Assembly (NCBI GenBank): GCA_934486495.1
Contig: CAKSPW010000005.1
Location: forward strand, 1 to 60,728
Direction of reading: 5' to 3'
Length of the DNA stretch: 60,728 nt
Source of the DNA: an uncultured Clostridia bacterium
Lineage (GTDB): Bacteria > Bacillota > Clostridia > UBA1381
The translations under genes and the position numbers were made by a program. Numbering within the stretch: the stretch's first letter is position 1; the number at the start of each line of letters is the position of its first letter. The notes below the pieces were generated by a model. That model saw only the letters and a program-made list of their open reading frames with translations. It did no database searches and had not been told where the DNA came from. This document shows positions 14,809 through 22,881 of this stretch, piece after piece.

Positions 14809-16598
14809 TTAATGCCTTGTATGAATACTATGATGTTCTGGAGAAAAAGAATAAAGTAATTCCGAGAGGATATTCTGAAATAGGAATAGATTATTTAATA
14901 TCTTTAACAGAAGATGGAATCATAGATAACATTATAGATTGGAAAGTTTCGGAGACAATTGTCGGGAAAAACGGGAAAGAAAAAGTTGTTTACAAATCAA
15001 GACCCGTGCAAATTATTCAAAGAAGCGAAAAAACAAGCATATGCAGTAATATAATCGAGCATAGACCGTTATATATATTCGGGCCGAATTGGGCGATAAG
15101 TCAAAAGGATGTTGACAAGGCAGTAAAGTCACACAATGATTTTGTTCAAAAAAATCTGGACTTTATAGACGGAATAGATTCACCGATTGTTAATGCGTAC
15201 AGAAAGTTTATCGAAAGTTGGAAGCCGGAGCAAGAAACAGAAAACAAGTTGTTAATAGAAGTGGGCAAAAACTTCTTAACCGGTAAGTATGCGTTTTGTC
15301 TTTCCGGTCAGCCGGGAGTGTTATTGCATGAAGATAATAAAGTTAAAGAAAAATGGAACGAATTAATGAATTCTGTTGAGCAAAATGATGATGCGTACAA
15401 ATCACAGTGCTGTATAACCGGTAAGTGTGAAGAAATAGCTCGTGTTCATAATAAAATTAAGGGTTTTAACGCGATGGGAAGTGCTTTAGTTAATTTTAAC
15501 AACCCTTCTGATTCGTCATATGGGAAGAATCAATCAATTAATAGTAATATTTCAGAAAATGCCATGAAAAAATATGTCGAGGCTATTAATTATTTGATGT
15601 CGCATAAAGGGCATAAAAATTCCTTGGGTGATATTACTGTCATACATTGGGCGGCATCTGATGATGAACAATGCGATGATTTTATGTCTGCGTTTGTGTT
15701 TGATGAATCTGATAAAATGAGTTCTGAGGAGGCAAGCAAGGCGCTTGACGATTTTGCGCGAAAAATAAAAAGCGGTTATATCGGTCAGAATACCGTGGAC
15801 GAAATCGGAAAATATTTTGACGATAATGTTGATTATTATATGGTAGGATTAAAGCCTAATTCATCGAGATTGGCAGTAAAATTTATTTATCGTCAAAAAT
15901 TCGGGAAAATAGTGGGAAATGTAATAAGACATCAAAATGATTTGAGAATTAATGGAAACCAAAAACTTATATCGTTTAGTCAAATTAACAGAGAATTAAT
16001 TTCTCCAAAAGCGACTAATCCTAATTATGATCCGTCATTGATTGCAAAGCTTATGAATGCTGTCGTCAATGGATATATGTATCCTATAGGATTGCTTGAA
16101 AATGTTATCAGAAGAATTAAGCTGGATTCGGATACAGAGAGAAGTTCGTTTATAAAGCTCAATGATGTACGAGCTGGCATTATAAAGGCATACTTAAACA
16201 GAAAATCAAGAATAAATAACGAAAAGGAGGAAATTACAATGTATTTGGACAAGGAAAATGCAAATCAAGCTTATTTGTGCGGGCGATTGTTTGCGGTACT
16301 TGAGAGAATTCAACAGTCGGCCGCCGGAGGAAAGCTAAACCGAACTATAAGGGATACTTATTTTTCAACTGCTGTTACACAACCGGCGGTGGTATTTCCT
16401 AAAATTATGAGATTAAGTCAATATCATTTGGCTAAGCTTGATAACCCGGTTTATTATAGCAAGCAAATAGGAGACATAGTGGATATGTTAAACGGAGAAT
16501 TCCCTAAAATGTTGAGTCTTGCCGAGCAGGGGAAGTTTATTATAGGATATTATCAGCAAAGAAACGATTTTTTTAATACAAAGAAAGAGAGTGAATAA
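14802..16598 (+). CDS. cas8c: Cas8c, large subunit of type I-C Cascade
   Basis: A 598-aa Csd1/Cas8c, the large Cascade subunit that recognises the PAM and starts R-loop formation. Recognisable parts are the N-terminal NALYEYYDVLEKKNKVIPRGYSEI-type start, ITGKCEEIARVHNKIKGF, and IHWAASDDEQCDDF followed by the helical C-terminal domain. It starts inside the end of cas5. The C-terminal 119 residues are probably also made as a separate small subunit from an internal start (see cas11c). Confidence 0.94.
   Translation: MLINALYEYYDVLEKKNKVIPRGYSEIGIDYLISLTEDGIIDNIIDWKVSETIVGKNGKEKVVYKSRPVQIIQRSEKTSICSNIIEHRPLYIFGPNWAISQKDVDKAVKSHNDFVQKNLDFIDGIDSPIVNAYRKFIESWKPEQETENKLLIEVGKNFLTGKYAFCLSGQPGVLLHEDNKVKEKWNELMNSVEQNDDAYKSQCCITGKCEEIARVHNKIKGFNAMGSALVNFNNPSDSSYGKNQSINSNISENAMKKYVEAINYLMSHKGHKNSLGDITVIHWAASDDEQCDDFMSAFVFDESDKMSSEEASKALDDFARKIKSGYIGQNTVDEIGKYFDDNVDYYMVGLKPNSSRLAVKFIYRQKFGKIVGNVIRHQNDLRINGNQKLISFSQINRELISPKATNPNYDPSLIAKLMNAVVNGYMYPIGLLENVIRRIKLDSDTERSSFIKLNDVRAGIIKAYLNRKSRINNEKEEITMYLDKENANQAYLCGRLFAVLERIQQSAAGGKLNRTIRDTYFSTAVTQPAVVFPKIMRLSQYHLAKLDNPVYYSKQIGDIVDMLNGEFPKMLSLAEQGKFIIGYYQQRNDFFNTKKESE
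16239..16598 (+). CDS. cas11c: Cas11c, small subunit translated from within cas8c
   Basis: Inside cas8c and in the same frame, ATG at 16239 (codon 480) is preceded by AAAGGAGGAAATTACA, one of the strongest Shine-Dalgarno sequences in the operon, which has no purpose for the full-length protein. The product would be 119 aa and mostly helical (MYLDKENANQAYLCGRLFAV through NDFFNTKKESE). In studied type I-C systems the small subunit Cas11c is made in just this way and sits along the crRNA backbone in Cascade. The internal start is seen; its use is inferred from the family. Confidence 0.8.
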   Translation: MYLDKENANQAYLCGRLFAVLERIQQSAAGGKLNRTIRDTYFSTAVTQPAVVFPKIMRLSQYHLAKLDNPVYYSKQIGDIVDMLNGEFPKMLSLAEQGKFIIGYYQQRNDFFNTKKESE

Positions 16599-16600
16599 AA

Positions 16601-17482
16601 ATGACAATTAAAAACAGATATGATTTTGTTATGATTTTTGATGTAGAAAATGGAAATCCTAATGGAGATCCGGATGCCGGAAATATGCCAAGAGTCGATT
16701 CCGAAACAGGATATGGTTTTGTGACGGATGTTTGCATAAAAAGAAAAATCCGCAATTATGTAGATTTGGTAGCAAACACAGAGTTTTCTGATGAGGAAAA
16801 AGGTAAATACAGAATACTTGTTAAACCGGAAAGATCTCTAAATTCTCATTTTGAGCAGGCATATGAAACACAAAATTTGGATAAAGGAAAAAAAGGAAAA
16901 AATGAAGATGATGTAAGAAAAGCACGCGATTATATGTGTGAGCATTATTATGATGTTCGTACATTCGGAGCGGTAATGTCAACCGGTGACAATCCGTGCG
17001 GAATAGTAAGAGGACCGGTGCAGATTAATTTTGCACGCAGTCTCTCTCCGGTTCAGCCGTTGGAACTTACAATCACAAGACAGGCAAGAACAACTGATGA
17101 CCGCAAAGAGACCGGTGATACGGAAATGGGGAGAAAGAGTGTTATTCCTTATGGGGTATATCGCGCAGAGGGATATATTTCCGCTTCATTAGCTCAAAAT
17201 GTTACAGGTTTTTCGGAGGAAGATTTGGAATTGCTTTGGAGAGCGATAATAAATATGTTTGAAGATGACCACAGTGCGGCCAGAGGAAAAATGTGTATGA
17301 GAAAACTATATGTATTTAAACATGACAATATTCTTGGCAATGCACCGTCGCATAAACTATTTGACAGAATAACCATTTGTGAGAAATGTGGTGATATGCC
17401 GCCACGTTCGTTTGACGATTATGAAATAAATGTTGATAGTCAAAACCTTCCGGAAGGTGTTAGCTTTGAATCAAAAATATGA
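16601..17482 (+). CDS. cas7c: Cas7 (type I-C), crRNA backbone subunit
   Basis: A 293-aa Csd2/Cas7c, the subunit that polymerises along the crRNA spacer. The family start YDFVMIFDVENGNPNGDPDA is unmistakable, followed by TDVCIKRKIRNYVDLV, DVRTFGAVMSTG and VRGPVQINFARSLSPVQPLE. It begins 2 bp after cas8c and ends overlapping cas4 by four bases. Length and motifs are intact. Confidence 0.97.
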   Translation: MTIKNRYDFVMIFDVENGNPNGDPDAGNMPRVDSETGYGFVTDVCIKRKIRNYVDLVANTEFSDEEKGKYRILVKPERSLNSHFEQAYETQNLDKGKKGKNEDDVRKARDYMCEHYYDVRTFGAVMSTGDNPCGIVRGPVQINFARSLSPVQPLELTITRQARTTDDRKETGDTEMGRKSVIPYGVYRAEGYISASLAQNVTGFSEEDLELLWRAIINMFEDDHSAARGKMCMRKLYVFKHDNILGNAPSHKLFDRITICEKCGDMPPRSFDDYEINVDSQNLPEGVSFESKI

Positions 17483-18096
17483 TTGATGATGTAAGTATCA
17501 GATCCTTACAGCATTATATGTATTGTCCGCATAGGTGGGGATTGATACAGATAAATCAATCATGGGCAGAGAATTATTTTGTGGTCAAGGCAAATTTGTT
17601 GCATAAAAGGGTGCATTCCAATACGCAATATGTCTCTCGTGCAAAGAAAGTATATTCTTCGGTAAGAGTCTGGAATGATGATTTGGGCCTTTACGGTGTG
17701 ACGGATTGCATTGAGGAAAGGCAGGATGGACTTTGCGTAGTTGAATACAAACCAAAGAAACCTGTCTCTGCTGATTTTTTGAAGGAAGATGCAATACAAG
17801 TTTTTGCACAAAAGCTATGCGTTGATTACATCTTTAAACAGTCGTGCAAAGCCGAAATTTATTATGCGGATGTAAAAAAACACATAAAGCTTCCTTTTGA
17901 TGCGGAGTATGATATATATTATAATCAGGTTTTGGAACTACTGAATGAAATAAGAGAGTATACAAAAGCAGGTGTTATACCACCTATACGAAAAGGACAG
18001 TATTGCAGTGGCTGTTCAATGAAGGATATGTGTATTCCGAAAATGAAATTATCAAATACAAAAGCAATTATAGAGAAGAGAGTGAAAGATATATGA
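17479..18096 (+). CDS. cas4: Cas4 exonuclease (spacer acquisition)
   Basis: A 205-aa Cas4 of the RecB-like nuclease family, which trims prespacers and checks the PAM during adaptation. The iron-sulfur cysteines are Cys16 in YMYCPHRW and the C-terminal cluster YCSGCSMKDMC. The nuclease core has GVTDCIEERQDGLCVVEYKP (Asp and Glu-x-Lys motif) and DAIQVFAQKLCVDYIF. ATGA overlaps join it to cas7 upstream and cas1 downstream. Confidence 0.95.
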   Translation: MIDDVSIRSLQHYMYCPHRWGLIQINQSWAENYFVVKANLLHKRVHSNTQYVSRAKKVYSSVRVWNDDLGLYGVTDCIEERQDGLCVVEYKPKKPVSADFLKEDAIQVFAQKLCVDYIFKQSCKAEIYYADVKKHIKLPFDAEYDIYYNQVLELLNEIREYTKAGVIPPIRKGQYCSGCSMKDMCIPKMKLSNTKAIIEKRVKDI

Positions 18097-19109
18097 GAAA
18101 GCTTTTAAATACTCTGTATATTACAAATGAAAAAGCGTACCTTTCACTTGATGGGGAAAATTTTGTTTGTCATATAGAAGGACAAAAGGATTTTCGTATA
18201 CCGTTTGACAATATTGAAGCGGTTGTTTGTTTTAGCTATGTCGGATGCTCGCCCGCTGTTATGGGTAAATGCAATGAAAAAATGGTTCCGATTAGTTTTA
18301 TCAGTCCGACCGGGAAATTTCTTGCTAAAGTATCCGGGGAAACAAAAGGAAACGTTTTTTTGAGAGTTTCACAGATAGATATTTTCAGACAGGAAAACGT
18401 TCATCTTGCACAAAATACAGTGGCTGCAAAGCTTGCAAATTCGATTTCGTTGATTAAACGATCAATGCATGATAATGTTGAGCTTCGCAGTGATGATGCT
18501 GTTCAAAAAGTCATACAATCTCTTAAATCGGGAATAGAGAATGTGTATCAAGCAGATGAGTTAAGTTCGATCCTTGGTATAGAGGGAAACTGTGCGCATA
18601 ATTATTTTTCGATTTTCGGCAAATTGATTAAGAATAAGAATTTTTCATTTTCGGAAAGAAATCGACGACCGCCGCTTGATAAGGTGAATGCTGTGCTGTC
18701 ATTTGTTTATACATTGCTTGTAAACGAGTATGCATCTGCGCTTGAAACAGTTGGTTTAGACAGTAGTATAGGGTTTTATCATACTCTTAGGAGTGGAAGA
18801 CCATCACTGGCTTGTGATTTGGTTGAGGAAGTGCGATGTGTAGCTGAAAGGTTTGTTTTGACTTTAATTAATTTGTCAGTTTTAAACGAACATGACTTTG
18901 AGGAGCAATTGTCCGGAGCAGTATTGCTTAATGATTCAGGAAGAAAAAAAGTCATTTCCAGATGGCAGGAAAAAAAGAGAAATTCAATTGAGCATCCTGT
19001 TTTGAAGCAAAAGATTCAAGAAGGCTTGATACCGTATGTACAGTCTAACTTGTTATCAAAATACTTGAGGAGAGAAATAGAGGAATATCCATGTTATATT
19101 GTGAGGTGA
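18093..19109 (+). CDS. cas1: Cas1 integrase
   Basis: A 338-aa Cas1 of the I-C type, the metal-dependent integrase that inserts new spacers with Cas2. It starts MRKLLNTLYITNEKAYLSLD, shows the FDNIEAVVCFSYVGCSPAVM strand region, and carries the helical catalytic domain with NAVLSFVYTLLVNEYASALE (Glu), GFYHTLRSGRPSLACDLVEE (His and Asp) and the C-terminal YLRREIEEYPCYIVR. The ATG at 18093 overlaps the cas4 stop (ATGA). The longer in-frame extension back to 18003 lies inside cas4 and is not used. Confidence 0.96.
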   Translation: MRKLLNTLYITNEKAYLSLDGENFVCHIEGQKDFRIPFDNIEAVVCFSYVGCSPAVMGKCNEKMVPISFISPTGKFLAKVSGETKGNVFLRVSQIDIFRQENVHLAQNTVAAKLANSISLIKRSMHDNVELRSDDAVQKVIQSLKSGIENVYQADELSSILGIEGNCAHNYFSIFGKLIKNKNFSFSERNRRPPLDKVNAVLSFVYTLLVNEYASALETVGLDSSIGFYHTLRSGRPSLACDLVEEVRCVAERFVLTLINLSVLNEHDFEEQLSGAVLLNDSGRKKVISRWQEKKRNSIEHPVLKQKIQEGLIPYVQSNLLSKYLRREIEEYPCYIVR

Positions 19110-19114
19110 TAGGC

Positions 19115-19405
19115 ATGATGGTGTTGATAAGCTATGATGTTCAAACAAGTGATAGGGCAGGTGCAAAACGGCTTAGGAAAATAGCGAAAGAATGTCAAAA
19201 TCATGCTCAAAGGGTTCAAAATTCTGTTTTTGAGGCTAACTTGGATTATGGTGCTTTTTTGAAACTGAAGGATAAACTTTTGAGTATAATGAATGAAGAG
19301 AGCGATAGTCTTAGGTTTTATTATTTAGGTAATAATTGGCAAAGAAAGATTGAACACTTTGGTGCAAAGCAAACTTATGACTCGGAAGGAGTGATTATAA
19401 TATAG
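19115..19405 (+). CDS. cas2: Cas2
   Basis: A 96-aa Cas2, the structural partner of Cas1 in the integration complex. It has the ferredoxin-like start MMVLISYDVQTSDRAGAKRL with the usual Asp, VQNSVFEANLD in the middle, and the FYYLGNNWQRKIEHFG strand near the end. The start at 19115 is chosen because GAGGTGAT lies 7 bases upstream. An ATG at 19091 would overlap cas1 and lacks a ribosome binding site. Confidence 0.95.
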   Translation: MMVLISYDVQTSDRAGAKRLRKIAKECQNHAQRVQNSVFEANLDYGAFLKLKDKLLSIMNEESDSLRFYYLGNNWQRKIEHFGAKQTYDSEGVIII

Positions 19406-19549
19406 GAGAACCTGTGGAGTTTAATAAAAACCGTTAGGTTCGCCTGAAAAACAAGCGTTTTTTAGTAAAATATTTAATAATTATATTAAATATATGTGTC
19501 CGCCCCCTATATATGGTGTTGACTGCAATTTATTATGCAATATTTTGCG
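19406..19549 (+). promoter_or_regulatory. CRISPR leader with a promoter abutting the first repeat
   Basis: The 144-bp AT-rich leader between cas2 and the array contains TTGACT (19519-19524), a 16-bp spacer and TATTTT (19541-19546), so transcription would begin at or just inside repeat 1. Its position marks the cas2-proximal end as the acquisition end. Confidence 0.6.
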
Positions 19550-20588
19550 GTCGCGCCCCGCGAGGGGCGTGTGAGTTGAAATATCTGTCACCAGACAGAT
19601 ACTATGATCAAGCCATTGTCGCGCCCCGCGAGGGGCGTGTGAGTTGAAATTTCCGCTAATTCACAAACGACCTACCCATCCGCGTCGCGCCCCGCGAGGG
19701 GCGTGTGAGTTGAAATTGAAAACAAAGCATACATCTAATCTATCAGCGTTGCGTCGCGCCCCGCGAGGGGCGTGTGAGTTGAAATTAAAAATATCAGATG
19801 ATGAGGATGAGGACGCAAAGTCGCGCCCCGCGAGGGGCGTGTGAGTTGAAATTTTGCATTCAAATCTTCTTCCATACTTGTCAGCAGTCGCGCCCCGCGA
19901 GGGGCGTGTGAGTTGAAATTCCCTCTGTCTATGTCCGTCCTTACCGTAGACTGTCGCGCCCCGCGAGGGGCGTGTGAGTTGAAATACCAAGCAAAGCCGT
20001 GAGGTCTTTAAGCACTGATAGTCGCGCCCCGCGAGGGGCGTGTGAGTTGAAATCGAAATGTTAAAATTCGGGGGCATTAATGTGTGGTCGCGCCCCGCGA
20101 GGGGCGTGTGAGTTGAAATATTAAACACCATCAAACAGGCATTTTCAAACGGCAGTCGCGCCCCGCGAGGGGCGTGTGAGTTGAAATCTACCTCCGCAAG
20201 CCAATATTTTTTGCGACATTCGTCGCGCCCCGCGAGGGGCGTGTGAGTTGAAATCTGTTTGTGTTTTAAAACTGATACTGTTTCCAAGTCGCGCCCCGCG
20301 AGGGGCGTGTGAGTTGAAATGATGCTGATTTGAAGTATAATGCGCCGTCATGCAGTCGCGCCCCGCGAGGGGCGTGTGAGTTGAAATAAAGAAACGTTTT
20401 GTAAGCTTGCAAAAGGCGAAGGTCGCGCCCCGCGAGGGGCGTGTGAGTTGAAATTTCATCGTCCCACACGGAAACGGTACAGTTTGCGTCGCGCCCCGCG
20501 AGGGGCGTGTGAGTTGAAATTTTCGACATTTTAAGCAAATTTGCATAATCCTCAAGTCGCGCCCCGCGAGGGGCGTGTGAGTTGAAAT
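19550..20588 (+). CRISPR. Type I-C CRISPR array, 16 repeats and 15 spacers
   Basis: Sixteen copies of a 33-bp repeat start at 19550, 19618, 19684, 19753, 19820, 19887, 19953, 20021, 20087, 20155, 20222, 20288, 20355, 20422, 20488 and 20556. All copies appear identical, including the last. The repeat begins GTCGCGCCCC, contains the hairpin CGCCCC-GCGA-GGGGCG and ends GAGTTGAAAT, the standard I-C form. Spacer lengths in order are 35, 33, 36, 34, 34, 33, 35, 33, 35, 34, 33, 34, 34, 33 and 35. No spacer repeats another by eye, and I saw none matching the window. Absence of decay in the distal repeat suggests an active or recently trimmed array. Confidence 0.98.
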
Positions 20589-20670
20589 ACATATGCCAAA
20601 ATACGAAAATGTTATTAAAAAACTATTCACGGTGCGCCGGGTAAACTTTCTACGCAATTAAATTTTTAAA

Positions 20671-20838
20671 TCAGCATTTTTCTGCCGATTTTGGGGAAAA
20701 ATCTACAATATCAAAGTATGATTGCTTTTCATATTCATTTTTTGGCGCAGACGGCATAAGACCCGTACACTCATTTGCACTTACGGCATTGGTTATGTCG
20801 ATATTGCAAATATTATAATCTCTTTTTTTATTTTTCAT
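20671..20838 (-). CDS. Small Cys-containing peptide, 55 aa, unknown function
   Basis: ATG at 20838 is preceded by GGAGGCGAT, a very strong Shine-Dalgarno sequence. This marks it as the real start of a longer open frame that continues upstream without one. The 55-aa product begins MKNKKRDYNICNIDITNAVS, then ANECTGLMPSAP, and ends FSPKSAEKC. It is acidic, has three Cys and no membrane segment. I have the impression that short proteins of this form, with Tyr-Asn-x-Cys-Asn and Glu-Cys-Thr-Gly-Leu motifs, are common in gut Clostridia, but I cannot assign a function. It ends about 80 bp from the distal end of the CRISPR array and is not part of it. Confidence 0.6.
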   Translation of the reverse strand: MKNKKRDYNICNIDITNAVSANECTGLMPSAPKNEYEKQSYFDIVDFSPKSAEKC

Positions 20839-20919
20839 TTCATATCGCCTCCGATCGTAGTTTATGAAAACATAAGAAAAATAAACGCAATAATATTTAA
20901 TCTGACTGCCAAATTCTGC

Positions 20920-20948
20920 TTGACAAATACACCGTTTCGGGATATAAT
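20920..20948 (+). promoter_or_regulatory. Promoter of the membrane protein/aldo-keto reductase operon
   Basis: TTGACA (20920-20925), 17 bp, TATAAT (20943-20948): a perfect consensus sigma-A promoter, about 35 bp upstream of the TTG start at 20984. Confidence 0.85.
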
Positions 20949-20983
20949 AATTATTAGAATACAAGAAACGGAGAGGATAAATT

Positions 20984-21766
20984 TTGAAAATAAAATCCTT
21001 AAGAGAACAGATTAAAAATCACAAAGTAACATTTGTCGTTTATGTTTTGCTGCGTGCACTCGTTATTGCGGCGCTCGTTTTCTCGTGTGTAACAGGGAAA
21101 TACGAAAACGTATTTGTATGCTCGCTTTGTCTCATCCTTTTTCTCGTGCCGGCATTTATAGAGAAAAATTTCTCAATCAAGCTGCCGACGGTGCTTGAAA
21201 TAATAATTCTTCTGTTTATTTTCGCCGCAGAAATTCTCGGAGAAATGAACAGTTATTACACAAAATTCCCGTTTTGGGATACAATGCTGCATACGATAAA
21301 CGGTTTTTTGTGTGCCGCCATAGGATTTTCTCTCGTTGATTTGTTAAACAGAAACAGCGGTGTGAAATTTCAGCTGTCACCGTTTTATTTGGCAGTCGTA
21401 GCATTTTGCTTTTCGATGACGATAGGAGTACTTTGGGAATTTTTCGAGTTTAGCTGTGATGTGCTTCTGCATACGGATATGCAAAAAGACACGGTAGTAA
21501 ACACAATTTCGTCCGTTCTGCTAAACCCGACCGGACTTAACAGTCCCGTTATAATTAAAGATGTAACGCAAACTGTTGTAAACGGACAAGCCCTACCTAT
21601 AAACGGCTATCTCGATATCGGTCTTTATGATACAATGAAGGACTTATTTGTCAACTTTATAGGTGCGGTTGTCTTTAGCGTAATAGGATATTTTTATGTT
21701 AAAAATCGTGGCAAAGGAAATTTTGCCAAGCATTTTATTCCGGTTGTGGAGGAAGATAAGAAATGA
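20984..21766 (+). CDS. Polytopic membrane protein, YjdF/DUF2238-like
   Basis: A 260-aa integral membrane protein with about six hydrophobic segments. The start is TTG at 20984, fixed by GGAGAGG just upstream. The segment FPFWDTMLHTINGFLCAAIG, with its Asp and His in a membrane-proximal position, and the later FCFSMTIGVLWEFFEFSCDV recall the DUF2238/YjdF membrane family, whose biochemical role is unknown. A large loop between the last two helices ends in GYLDIGLYDTMKDLFVNFIG, again typical. It overlaps the downstream aldo/keto reductase by four bases, so the two are co-translated. Family call by eye, moderate certainty. Confidence 0.7.
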   Translation: MKIKSLREQIKNHKVTFVVYVLLRALVIAALVFSCVTGKYENVFVCSLCLILFLVPAFIEKNFSIKLPTVLEIIILLFIFAAEILGEMNSYYTKFPFWDTMLHTINGFLCAAIGFSLVDLLNRNSGVKFQLSPFYLAVVAFCFSMTIGVLWEFFEFSCDVLLHTDMQKDTVVNTISSVLLNPTGLNSPVIIKDVTQTVVNGQALPINGYLDIGLYDTMKDLFVNFIGAVVFSVIGYFYVKNRGKGNFAKHFIPVVEEDKK

Positions 21767-22731
21767 AGTACATCACACACCCAAACACCGATATAACGTC
21801 AAGTCAAATTGCGCTCGGAACAGACAGAATGGGAACGCATTTGAGCGCAGACGACTCTTTTGCCGTGCTTGATGAATTTTACCATTTAGGCGGAAACCTA
21901 ATAGACACTGCCGCAGTTTACGGGAATTGGGACGGCGGCGAATCGAGTCTGAGCGAAAAAACAATCGGAAAATGGATAAAGGATAAAAACATAAGAAGCA
22001 AGCTTTTTATATCCACAAAAGGCGGGCATCACGATTTGAACACTTTAAAGTCACGCCTTTCAAGAGATGAAATACTCAGCGACATCAACTCAAGCCTTAA
22101 AAATCTCGGAACCGATTACGTTGACTTTTATTTTCTGCATCGTGATGATAAATCAATACCCATACCCGAAATAATGGATACCATGCTTTTAATTTTAAAA
22201 GAAGGTAAATCACGCACAATTGGACTTTCAAACTGGTCAACGGAGCGTTTTGAGGAAGCAGACGAATATTGCCGCAAGCACGGTGCGGCGGTTGTATCGA
22301 GTCAAATACAATTTGGTCTTGCCTGCCCGAACATTGACGTTATCGAACCCGGTCTTGAAATAATGAAAAACAGCGAATTTGAATATTACTCGAAAAAGGA
22401 TATAAGCCTGTTTGCGTTTTCGGCGCAGTCAAAGGGATATTTTTCAAAGATTTTCAGCGGTCGCGAGCTATCCGATAAGGCAAGGGTAAGGTACAAAAAC
22501 GAAAAAAGCGAAAATGTTTACAATATGCTTGCCGATATATGCCGCAAAACAGGCTGCGATATATCTTCTCTTACCGTTTCGCTGCTTTTAAACAATCCGT
22601 CGTTTTGCACCGTTCCGATTGTCGGATGTAAAAATCCGGAGCAAATTCGCACTTCACTCGGCGGTGCAGATTTAAAAATCAGTTCCGAAATCTCTCTTGA
22701 AGTGATAAAATCGGGGTTGTATAGTGCATAA
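21763..22731 (+). CDS. Aldo/keto reductase
   Basis: A 322-aa NAD(P)H-dependent oxidoreductase with the (beta/alpha)8 AKR fold. The nucleotide and active-site elements are GGNLIDTAAVYGNWDGGESS (catalytic Asp and Tyr), FISTKGGH (Lys), DYVDFYFLHRDD (His), and GLSNWSTERFEEA with SSQIQFGLACP. The C-terminal part has TVSLLLNNPSFCTVPIVGCKNPEQI, the cofactor-gripping segment. The substrate is unknown. It is translationally coupled to the membrane protein upstream. Confidence 0.92.
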   Translation: MKYITHPNTDITSSQIALGTDRMGTHLSADDSFAVLDEFYHLGGNLIDTAAVYGNWDGGESSLSEKTIGKWIKDKNIRSKLFISTKGGHHDLNTLKSRLSRDEILSDINSSLKNLGTDYVDFYFLHRDDKSIPIPEIMDTMLLILKEGKSRTIGLSNWSTERFEEADEYCRKHGAAVVSSQIQFGLACPNIDVIEPGLEIMKNSEFEYYSKKDISLFAFSAQSKGYFSKIFSGRELSDKARVRYKNEKSENVYNMLADICRKTGCDISSLTVSLLLNNPSFCTVPIVGCKNPEQIRTSLGGADLKISSEISLEVIKSGLYSA

Positions 22732-22790
22732 TTGACAAAAAAATGACAATAAACCGACTAAATTTAGTATGACAAAAGAAGAAAAATAGC

Positions 22791-22819
22791 TTGAAAAAAA
22801 ACGTTAAATGAGGTACAAT
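22791..22819 (+). promoter_or_regulatory. Promoter of pgk
   Basis: TTGAAA (22791-22796), 17 bp and TACAAT (22814-22819) lie about 60 bp upstream of pgk. Slightly further upstream is a perfect 12-bp palindrome, ACTAAATTTAGT (22757-22768), which could bind a regulator. Confidence 0.7.
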
Positions 22820-22881
22820 ATAAGTATAGGTAAAAGCCTTGAAAAGCATTTGTGCTTTGCACAGAAATGGAGGAAATAAAA

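Noticed and set aside
18003..18092. 30-residue N-terminal extension of Cas1
   Set aside because: It lies inside cas4 in another frame and lacks a ribosome binding site. The ATGA overlap at 18093 is the standard junction.
11870..20588. Idea that the Cas operon is a novel type
   Set aside because: Gene order, Cas5 without Cas6, Cas8c and Cas7 signatures and repeat form are all those of standard type I-C.
19661..20657. Two or three minus-strand and plus-strand open frames of 66-208 codons across the CRISPR array, with repeated Thr-His-Thr-Pro-Leu-Ala-Gly-type blocks
   Set aside because: They arise because the 33-bp repeat lacks stop codons in these frames. Their repeated peptide is the translated CRISPR repeat. 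No ribosome binding site supports them.
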